Source of the DNA: Antedon bifida | Lineage: Eukaryota; Echinodermata; Crinoidea; Comatulida; Antedonidae | Direction: 5' to 3' | NCBI GenBank assembly: GCA_963402885.1 | Contig: OY727093.1 | Coordinates: 27,775,409 to 27,839,408 of the forward strand | DNA length: 64,000 nucleotides | Shown: one piece after another, positions 63,401 through 64,000 of the stretch | Layout: the number at the start of each line of letters is the position of its first letter | Position numbering within the stretch: position 1 is the first letter of the stretch | The notes under the pieces: generated by a model | The model's database searches: none | Told to the model about the DNA's origin: nothing | What the model saw: only the letters and a program-made list of their open reading frames with translations | Made by a program: the position numbers and the translations under genes

Positions 63401-63912
63401 CCTGTTCAGACCAGAGTTGTGCTTTCGTAACGTAAGCGGCTTACAACTCCGTAGTAGAACCAGATTAGTGGAAGACATTTCTTACGACAGTGCGTTAGTT
63501 AAGCGATTCTGAACACTTTGCTGTTATGACGCTAATTATAATATGACCTTGCTTGTGATATGAAGCGATAACTCCATGGATCTGAAAATACCTATAAAGT
63601 GACCGACACATGTCTTTCTAGGCCAAATGGCAAAAAACGAATGAGAGCAAACCGACAGGGGTCTATCATTCCTTCTAGGAATTCTTCCCATTAAAGTAAA
63701 ACAGGCATTTGTTATTCTATAGAAATATACTGATGCGAGTATAAGCCCACTCTAGGATATAACAAAAGCAAAACATGAAATCGTACCACAAATATCAGCT
63801 GGTTCATCAGTACTATCTTCACAGTCAGCCTCACCATCACAGTACCAGCTACCTGGGTAACATCGCTGTGAATCATCACAGCGGCGGTACGTTTCAGGGC
63901 ACTCATTTGAAC
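36164..63912 (-). CDS. LRP2: LRP2/megalin-like endocytic receptor, 3' half of gene (35 exons, 5' end outside window)
   Basis: A giant type I membrane receptor of the LDL-receptor family, which in animals binds and internalises many extracellular ligands at apical absorptive surfaces. Seen: 35 exons with GT-AG borders; their summed length, 5171 nt, equals the last 2 nt of a split codon plus 1722 codons plus a stop, and every junction I checked keeps frame. Module order is LDLa x6 or more, cbEGF x2, YWTD propeller, EGF, LDLa x11, EGF x2, YWTD propeller, EGF, stalk, TM helix, tail. Single-LDLa exons are all phase 1-1, as expected for shuffled modules. Known of the family: LRP1 has several EGFs after its last propeller, whereas LRP2 has one; the tail here also carries NPxY, a proline-rich PPPAY and a C-terminal stretch resembling the megalin end. 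LRP2 is therefore favoured. The signal peptide and N-terminal clusters lie beyond position 64000. Confidence 0.9.
36732..37095. repeat. Tandem repeat, ~117-121-bp unit, three copies
   Basis: Each unit starts ATGTTAACACTACGGCCAAC and carries ACCTCTATAAAGGGGACTCT and CAAATCTCAACCTTGGTAAT. The third copy is diverged. It lies in the last intron (w34-w35). Confidence 0.9.
37221..37314 (-). CDS. LRP2: LRP2-like exon w34: juxtamembrane tail
   Basis: Encodes [19 protein letters not shown] and the following [11 protein letters not shown]. The VTFRGG stretch resembles the juxtamembrane part of vertebrate megalin. Acceptor atacag, donor GTAAGT. Confidence 0.82.
37674..37776 (-). CDS. LRP2: LRP2-like exon w33: transmembrane helix
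   Basis: Encodes about 25 hydrophobic residues ([16 protein letters not shown] onward) followed by the basic stop-transfer KKRR. Acceptor ctttcag, donor GTAAGT. Confidence 0.9.
37941..38078. mobile_element. MITE family A copy 2
   Basis: TATACACTACAGCTATCAAA at one end and TTTGATAGTGTAGACAGTA at the other, with the family interior (TGTGATGTGACCATATATGG). Intron between w32 and w33. Confidence 0.65.
38215..38255 (-). CDS. LRP2: LRP2-like exon w32: stalk
   Basis: A 41-nt exon encoding a Thr/Ser-rich stretch ([13 protein letters not shown]) just outside the membrane, plausible for O-glycosylation. Acceptor cttatag, donor GTGTGT; the frame links w31 to the TM exon. Confidence 0.72.
38513..38564 (-). 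CDS. LRP2: LRP2-like exon w31: stalk
   Basis: Short exon encoding about 17 residues ([16 protein letters not shown]). Supported by acceptor aatttaag, donor GTAAGT and exact frame continuity on both sides, not by homology. Confidence 0.75.
39035..39095 (-). mobile_element. Possible degenerate SINE fragment
   Basis: The minus strand reads TCCTGTATTCAAATCTTCAC then TCCCAAG, similar to the body downstream of box B in the 51505 copy. Short and weak. Confidence 0.25.
39167..39310 (-). CDS. LRP2: LRP2-like exon w30: membrane-proximal EGF
   Basis: A single EGF ([12 protein letters not shown] start, KCECPDG core) caps the last propeller. The presence of only one EGF here is the LRP2-type layout. Confidence 0.88.
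39369..39471. mobile_element. MITE family A copy 3
   Basis: AAAGCTTTGTCTACACTATC and AAAGTTTGATAGTGTA ends; the interior is shortened and lacks the GCCCAAATATGG repeats. Intron w29-w30. Confidence 0.65.
39474..39545 (-). mobile_element. LINE-like 3' end fragment (second copy)
   Basis: Shares GAAATGCTTTATTTGTC and a GAAATTCATCTT segment with 60305-60400. It directly follows a family A MITE. Confidence 0.35.
40079..40270 (-). CDS. LRP2: LRP2-like exon w29: second YWTD propeller, last part
   Basis: Ends the propeller with [17 protein letters not shown] and [13 protein letters not shown]. Its last split codon gives V-NAC at the EGF start in w30. Confidence 0.88.
40544..40770 (-). CDS. LRP2: LRP2-like exon w28: second YWTD propeller
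   Basis: Two blade motifs, MYWTDYA and VYWCDI, with EPTGLAIDF between them. The second motif has C where T is usual. Confidence 0.9.
40860..40990 (-). mobile_element. tRNA-derived SINE copy, degenerate
   Basis: On the minus strand, GTAACTTAGTTGTTACTACG then CCAGGGTTTAATACTGACCT, closely related to the copy at 56085-56216. Intron between w27 and w28. Confidence 0.55.
41067..41237 (-). CDS. LRP2: LRP2-like exon w27: second YWTD propeller, with RVRR loop
   Basis: Starts with blade motif NIFWTDQ and ends [10 protein letters not shown]. Between them is an enlarged loop containing RVRRD at 41183-41194, a match to the furin-type R-X-R-R pattern. Normal blades have a shorter loop here. Confidence 0.87.
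41278..41482. mobile_element. MITE family A copy 4, expanded interior
   Basis: TTTGATAGTACACAGAGCTT at the right end. The interior has five units of about 20 bp (ATATCACTGCCATATTTGGG), an expansion compared with other copies. Intron w26-w27. Confidence 0.65.
41587..41725 (-). CDS. LRP2: LRP2-like exon w26: second YWTD propeller
   Basis: Blade motif TYWIDA followed by [12 protein letters not shown], the usual lead into the next blade. The split codon joins to NIFWTDQ in w27. Confidence 0.88.
42227..42355 (-). CDS. LRP2: LRP2-like exon w25: second YWTD propeller, first part
   Basis: Propeller entry strand: [17 protein letters not shown], then the segment into the first blade. Joins to NITYWIDA in w26. 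Confidence 0.85.
42356..43283. other. Intron w24-w25
   Basis: No repeat family or hidden exon recognised in these 928 bases. Confidence 0.5.
43284..43424 (-). CDS. LRP2: LRP2-like exon w24: calcium-binding EGF
   Basis: After splicing it starts DYNEC, a calcium-binding EGF signature, with core [12 protein letters not shown]. It precedes the membrane-proximal propeller. Confidence 0.87.
43960..44110 (+). repeat. Dispersed repeat, degenerate copy 1
   Basis: CATCTTTCAGATAGAAGGT, then CATGGTAAAGAATTTGTTAC and AAAAAGAGTAGGG. The same series of blocks occurs on the minus strand at 47620-47740. Looks like a SINE/LINE body segment; class unknown. Confidence 0.4.
44157..44464. mobile_element. MITE family B copy 5 (inverted orientation)
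   Basis: TTAAAGATGTATTGTCCACC to GGGGACAATATATCTTTAA, with the interior in the opposite order to copies 1-3. Intron between w23 and w24. Confidence 0.7.
44485..44613 (-). CDS. LRP2: LRP2-like exon w23: EGF
   Basis: First EGF after the eleven-repeat cluster: six cysteines, core CSCNDGY, ending DGKSCE. Phase 1-1. Confidence 0.87.
45098..45483. repeat. Direct tandem duplication of ~194 bp
   Basis: ACAACAAACCAT to ACTCCGATTGAT occurs twice, differing at only a few bases. Intron between w22 and w23. Confidence 0.9.
45638..45757 (-). CDS. LRP2: LRP2-like exon w22: LDLa repeat, degenerate calcium site
   Basis: Eleventh and last LDLa of the membrane-proximal cluster. The motif is [15 protein letters not shown] replaces D twice and the aromatic is lost, so ligand affinity is probably low. 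Six cysteines intact. Confidence 0.86.
46165..46299 (-). CDS. LRP2: LRP2-like exon w21: LDLa repeat
   Basis: LDLa module with motif [14 protein letters not shown]. The middle acidic residue is N and the loop before the last cysteine is long. Acceptor tttttag, donor GTAAGT. Confidence 0.86.
46532..46600. repeat. Short direct duplication
   Basis: TTGATCAAGAGCAGCTCATG plus ATAG occurs twice, about 45 bp apart. Confidence 0.85.
46620..46757 (-). CDS. LRP2: LRP2-like exon w20: LDLa repeat
   Basis: LDLa module with calcium motif [15 protein letters not shown], a near match to w13, which hints at module duplication within the cluster. Acceptor atgatag, donor GTAAGT. Confidence 0.88.
46966..46989. 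repeat. (TA)n microsatellite
   Basis: Run of alternating TA in the w19-w20 intron. Confidence 0.85.
47140..47220 (+). mobile_element. Possible degenerate SINE head
   Basis: GGTGGTTACCTTGCTTATTA then GTCCTGAGTTAAAATG resembles the box A and box B order of the local SINE family on the plus strand, with several mismatches. Confidence 0.35.
47283..47399 (-). CDS. LRP2: LRP2-like exon w19: LDLa repeat
   Basis: LDLa module with calcium motif [15 protein letters not shown] precedes Q where W is common. Acceptor ctacag, donor GTAAGT. Confidence 0.88.
47620..47740 (-). repeat. Dispersed repeat, degenerate copy 2
   Basis: The minus strand reads TTCTCGGATAAGGACTATAA, GCACTTTAAGGAACCTAGTA and GATGAGTAGAAGGTTACC, in the same block order as 43960-44110. 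Confidence 0.4.
47760..47962. repeat. Pair of ~49-bp direct repeats
   Basis: CGTAATTACGGTCCCACTGT plus CTAAACTGCTTGGCCACTCA at about 47761-47810 recurs at about 47911-47960 with few changes. Confidence 0.8.
47991..48110 (-). CDS. LRP2: LRP2-like exon w18: LDLa repeat
   Basis: LDLa module with calcium motif [15 protein letters not shown]. Acceptor tatttag, donor GTAAGT. Confidence 0.88.
48232..48664 (-). mobile_element. Non-LTR retroelement fragment (RT C-terminus plus 3' end)
   Basis: The minus strand encodes [18 protein letters not shown] then [13 protein letters not shown], a pattern (TNR..SF.PSAIRL.N) seen at the C-terminus of non-LTR reverse transcriptases. A noncoding 3' part follows, ending AATAAATCGAATCTGAATCT with a short hexamer repeat. 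Class is uncertain. Confidence 0.5.
48993..49112 (-). CDS. LRP2: LRP2-like exon w17: LDLa repeat
   Basis: LDLa module with calcium motif [15 protein letters not shown], where E replaces S near the end. Phase 1-1, donor GTAAGT. Confidence 0.88.
49398..49523 (-). CDS. LRP2: LRP2-like exon w16: LDLa repeat, altered calcium site
   Basis: Six cysteines, but the conserved CDG is CNG and the aromatic position is F ([14 protein letters not shown]), so one calcium ligand is changed. Acceptor tttgcag, donor GTAAGT. Confidence 0.86.
50129..50141. promoter_or_regulatory. DR1 nuclear-receptor motif in foldback arm
   Basis: TGACCTTTGACCT, whose complement AGGTCAAAGGTCA is the consensus DR1 element. The mirror copy is at 52746-52758. 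Confidence 0.35.
50761..51290 (-). pseudogene. Broken C-terminal part of a multi-copy uncharacterised protein gene (left half of foldback)
   Basis: Minus-strand translation in pieces: [16 protein letters not shown], then a stop, then [18 protein letters not shown], then a frameshift into [20 protein letters not shown] followed by a Cys-rich [15 protein letters not shown] and an acidic end. I recall this order (PPTS...HSLRVY...QEW, then EELL..I.CNC, then a Cys cluster) from large families of uncharacterised proteins repeated in cnidarian, echinoderm and arthropod genomes. That link is memory-based and no function is known to me. Internal stop and frameshift make this copy dead. Confidence 0.6.
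51380..52110 (+). pseudogene. Broken FEN1/PIN-like part of the same gene family (right half of foldback), interrupted by a SINE
   Basis: Plus strand: [20 protein letters not shown], then a SINE insertion, then [34 protein letters not shown] and a segment ending RLKSVLG. After that the frame runs abruptly into the Cys-rich tail [10 protein letters not shown], which is shared with the left arm but damaged by a small deletion. The DVD...GEDTDLL pattern suggests a PIN/flap-endonuclease-like fold; this is inference. The portion normally between SVLG and the tail is missing here and lies partly on the opposite strand at 50970-51290. Confidence 0.6.
51505..51760 (+). mobile_element. tRNA-derived SINE nested in the foldback element
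   Basis: Pol III box A-like TGGCTTGATGG at 51520-51530 and box B-like GAGTTCAAGTCCC at 51563-51575, with tRNA-like spacing. It ends in an A-rich run at about 51744-51760. It splits the FEN1/PIN-like reading frame and so is younger than that gene copy. Confidence 0.7.
53213..53332 (-). CDS. LRP2: LRP2-like exon w15: LDLa repeat
   Basis: LDLa module with calcium motif [15 protein letters not shown]. It lies just upstream of the 3.7-kb intron that contains the foldback element; the split codon joins correctly to w16. Confidence 0.88.
53457..53595. mobile_element. MITE family C, 139 bp
   Basis: Perfect 19-bp terminal inverted repeat CCAGTGGCTGTATTCACCA at both ends. The inner regions are also partly complementary (CTTAGGCT / AACTTAAG). 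No convincing target duplication. Intron w14-w15. Confidence 0.75.
53931..54056 (-). CDS. LRP2: LRP2-like exon w14: LDLa repeat
   Basis: LDLa module with motif [14 protein letters not shown]; the usual G of CDG is Q. Donor GTGAGT, acceptor tttttag. Confidence 0.87.
54455..54520 (+). mobile_element. LINE 3' tail fragment next to exon w13
   Basis: AAAGCGCTTTGTATAATGCG then CTGTAAAAGACAATC and (ATT)n, matching the 3' end of the LINE at 62396-62466. Very short, 5'-truncated, plus strand. The (ATT)n run abuts the splice donor of w13. Confidence 0.65.
54525..54641 (-). CDS. LRP2: LRP2-like exon w13: LDLa repeat
   Basis: LDLa module with motif [14 protein letters not shown], very close to w20. Donor GTAAGA is followed from intron position +6 by a (TAA)n run that is the tail of an antisense LINE. 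Confidence 0.88.
54806..55066 (-). CDS. LRP2: LRP2-like exon w12: EGF plus LDLa in one exon
   Basis: One exon encodes both the propeller-capping EGF (starts [14 protein letters not shown]) and the first LDLa of the eleven-repeat cluster (calcium motif [15 protein letters not shown]). All other LDLa modules here have their own exon, so an intron was probably lost or never gained at this border. Confidence 0.9.
55067..55669. other. Intron w11-w12
   Basis: Nothing recognised beyond short AT runs. Confidence 0.5.
55670..55890 (-). CDS. LRP2: LRP2-like exon w11: YWTD propeller, last part
   Basis: Closes the propeller with TLYWTDWN and the [16 protein letters not shown] segment that normally leads into the capping EGF. 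About 260 residues across w9-w11, the size of a single six-bladed propeller. Confidence 0.9.
56085..56216 (-). mobile_element. tRNA-derived SINE copy
   Basis: On the minus strand, TGGTAACTTGGTGGGT (box A-like) is followed by GGGTTCAATCCTGA (box B-like), then a CTCC..ACTCC stretch also seen in the 51505 copy. Lies in the intron between w10 and w11. Confidence 0.6.
56368..56538 (-). CDS. LRP2: LRP2-like exon w10: YWTD propeller, middle part
   Basis: Two blade motifs, HVYWTDWG and KLYWVDA, separated by WPNGLTICY. Phase 2 at both ends, so it joins w9 and w11 in frame. Confidence 0.9.
56539..57024. other. Intron w9-w10
   Basis: Nothing recognised beyond a short CT microsatellite near 56890. Confidence 0.5.
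57025..57415 (-). CDS. LRP2: LRP2-like exon w9: YWTD propeller, first part
   Basis: Largest exon, about 130 residues. It carries the propeller start and blades with IYFADI and VYWVDH, plus the [16 protein letters not shown] pattern typical of LDLR-type propellers. It ends DPKN with a codon split to G-HVYW in exon w10. Confidence 0.9.
57470..58032. repeat. Minisatellite, ~27 units of ~20-21 bp
   Basis: The unit is ACCTGTATGTAAATTCAGTT with a 1-2-nt shorter ATTAG variant. A ~125-bp higher-order block is repeated (the CCCATATG, TTCACCTG, TTTACGTG series appears twice). On the gene's sense strand most units read CAGGTAAAC. Intron between w8 and w9. Confidence 0.95.
58063..58194 (-). CDS. LRP2: LRP2-like exon w8: calcium-binding EGF
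   Basis: Second EGF of the pair, again with DINEC at its start and the core CGCVNGY. Its donor (GTAAGT) lies about 30 nt before the donor-like minisatellite at 57470-58032. Confidence 0.88.
58488..58613 (-). CDS. LRP2: LRP2-like exon w7: calcium-binding EGF
   Basis: After splicing the module starts DINEC, the calcium-binding EGF signature, and contains six cysteines (CVCRDGY core). It begins the EGF pair that follows the ligand cluster. Donor GTAAAT is weaker than its neighbours. Confidence 0.88.
58614..59079. other. Intron w6-w7
   Basis: Nothing recognised. A 73-codon frame on the minus strand lacks any family pattern. Confidence 0.5.
59080..59202 (-). CDS. LRP2: LRP2-like exon w6: LDLa repeat, degenerate calcium site
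   Basis: Last LDLa of this cluster before the EGF pair. Six cysteines are kept, but the ligand-binding aromatic is missing (L for W) and the usual CDG is CNR, so lysine-ligand binding is probably weak. Donor GTGAGT. Confidence 0.86.
59578..59724. mobile_element. MITE family A copy 5, best preserved
   Basis: Near-perfect terminal inverted repeat of about 26 bp starting CTAAAGCTCTGTCTACACTA. Ends read TA-AAGCTCTG and CAGAGCTT-TA, consistent with a TA target duplication as in Tc1/mariner-like elements. Interior with two GATATGCCCAAATATGG-type units. Confidence 0.8.
59838..59954 (-). CDS. LRP2: LRP2-like exon w5: LDLa repeat
   Basis: Standard LDLa module with calcium motif [15 protein letters not shown]. 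Donor GTAAGG, acceptor ctacctag, phase 1-1. Confidence 0.88.
60305..60400 (-). mobile_element. LINE-like 3' end fragment
   Basis: The minus strand ends ACAAATAAAGCATTTCAGTA with TATTCAG repeats. It shares AGCATTTC and AAGAATTTCT segments with 39474-39545, suggesting the same dispersed element. Confidence 0.4.
60600..60719 (-). CDS. LRP2: LRP2-like exon w4: LDLa repeat
   Basis: Standard LDLa module with calcium motif [15 protein letters not shown]. Donor GTATGT, acceptor cttgtag, phase 1-1. Confidence 0.88.
60771..60918. repeat. Short inverted-repeat element beside the LINE
   Basis: GTGGTGTAA near the left is inverted as TTACACCAC at about 60910. About 150 bp, higher GC than its surroundings. 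Possibly a small MITE directly upstream of the LINE. Confidence 0.3.
60932..62374 (+). CDS. Reverse transcriptase of CR1/L2-type LINE (C-terminal part of ORF2)
   Basis: A 480-codon open frame without internal stops. RT motifs in order: [11 protein letters not shown] (43-53), [11 protein letters not shown] (111-121), [14 protein letters not shown] (171-184) and the catalytic YADD (203-206). The C-terminal region has [14 protein letters not shown] and [13 protein letters not shown], typical of CR1/L2/Crack-like elements. The first Met is not necessarily the element's start: homology begins around [10 protein letters not shown] and the N-terminal apurinic endonuclease is missing, so the copy cannot move alone. 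The undamaged frame suggests recent insertion. CR1 versus L2 clade is not resolved by eye. Confidence 0.88.
   Translation: MDAMQEHDHSLSSGIFPSSLKHACITPLLKKPSLDVEEFASYRPISNLPFLGKIIERVVSSQLQSYLNRNGLFATRQSAYRPNHSVESALLLVHNDISIALDNHNEVLMVLLDFSAAFDTINHKQLLHRLSSRYGISGIGHNWFASYLNDRSQSIVIKDVLSNPTLLTVGVPQGSVVGPLLFILFTAPLLDLIESHNVKCMAYADDTQLYVTFNPNQRNSAVSKLESCIAEVRAWCQSNNLVMNDAKTELIHFSSRFKPACWTASVKIGNSFIQPSSSCRNLGVVMDSTLCMSNQVHNICKAGLHAIRKIGSIRKYLDSRSTEILVHAFVTSRLDCCNSLLYGLPAKDISKIQRVQNTAARLVVQSPIRQHITPVLRQLHWLPVTQRITFKILLFVFKALHNSSSKFISELIQPYVPKRSLRSRSESLLAHIFHPSTKFYGNRSFSSASVSLWNALPIEIRQATSTSVFKSLLKTHLFNL
60940..62466 (+). mobile_element. 5'-truncated CR1/L2-type non-LTR retrotransposon
   Basis: Contains the reverse transcriptase reading frame at 60932-62374 and a short 3' region (AAGCGCATTGAGGC, then ATGCGCTATATCAAG) ending in a (TTA)n run at 62446-62466. 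The 5' half with the endonuclease is absent. It is antisense to the LRP2-like gene in the w3-w4 intron. Confidence 0.85.
62558..62689 (-). CDS. LRP2: LRP2-like exon w3: LDLa repeat
   Basis: One LDLa module with a longer loop between cysteines 2 and 3 (TTPKPGFSR). The calcium motif is altered to CEDAEDE, with E replacing the conserved S. Donor GTAGGT. The intron that follows holds the LINE at 60940-62466. Confidence 0.86.
63064..63198 (-). CDS. LRP2: LRP2-like exon w2: LDLa repeat
   Basis: One LDLa module with six cysteines and the calcium motif [16 protein letters not shown] slightly long spacer (DDTAG) precedes the last cysteine. Donor GTAAGT, acceptor ctatag, phase 1-1. Confidence 0.88.
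63199..63786. other. Intron w1-w2
   Basis: No repeat match found. A GC-richer stretch at 63400-63560 has no coding signal. Confidence 0.5.
63787..63912 (-). CDS. LRP2: LRP2-like exon w1: LDLa repeat
   Basis: First exon of the gene complete in the window. It encodes one six-cysteine LDLa module ending [15 protein letters not shown], a calcium cage with T in place of the usual S. Acceptor ttttttag, donor GTACGA, phase 1-1. Confidence 0.85.
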
Positions 63913-64000
63913 CTAAAAAAGAAACGTAAAGAAGTTAAGACATTGTGTATATTGTCTTTTTAAACTTGCAGGTGTGTTGCAAATTACACTTTTAGAGATG

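Noticed and set aside
36164-63912. LRP1 as the gene identity
   Set aside because: LRP1 has several EGF repeats after the last propeller and two closely spaced NPxY motifs; here there is one EGF and the tail resembles megalin.

Overview
This is a 64-kb, strongly AT-rich window of animal nuclear DNA with small exons, GT-AG introns and many short transposons. The fullest gene is the 3' half of a giant LDL-receptor family gene. Together with a CR1/L2-type LINE, tRNA-derived SINEs, several MITE families and heavy use of the palindrome TAGGCCTA, it suggests a marine invertebrate deuterostome, perhaps an echinoderm. That assignment is inference from repeat style; nothing in the window proves it. Region 1 (1 to about 36160) holds no gene I can support firmly. 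It is intergenic or distal sequence with MITE copies, tandem repeats (a GC-rich minisatellite at 7838-8083 and a ~110-bp array at 16845-17505), CpG-rich foldback repeats at 24.3-24.7 and 28.3-28.6 kb, a candidate promoter near 11.3-12.0 kb, and a cluster of CRE palindromes at 34.3 kb. Region 2 (36164 to 63912, minus strand, continuing beyond the right edge) is an LRP2/megalin-like endocytic receptor gene. I resolved 35 exons by splice sites. They sum to 5171 nt and stay in one frame: the last 2 nt of a split codon, 1722 codons and a stop. In N-to-C order they encode at least six LDLa repeats, two calcium-binding EGFs, one six-bladed YWTD propeller, one EGF, eleven LDLa repeats, two EGFs, a second YWTD propeller, one EGF, a short stalk, one transmembrane helix and a tail of about 140 residues with FENPGY (endocytic NPxY), PPPAY (WW ligand) and a PDZ-like C-terminus. 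The eleven-repeat cluster, the single EGF after the last propeller and the tail motifs point to LRP2 rather than LRP1. The introns are packed with mobile DNA. The most striking piece is a ~3.2-kb foldback element at 49815-53060. Its ~1.1-kb inverted arms enclose two broken parts of one gene in opposite orientations, a FEN1/PIN-like 'IGEDTD' part and a Cys-rich tail part, with a tRNA-derived SINE nested inside. Other notable introns hold a 5'-truncated CR1/L2-like LINE with a 480-codon open reading frame (60932-62374, antisense to the receptor), a minisatellite whose units look like 5' splice sites (57470-58032), and a LINE 3' tail that touches a genuine splice donor (54455-54520).
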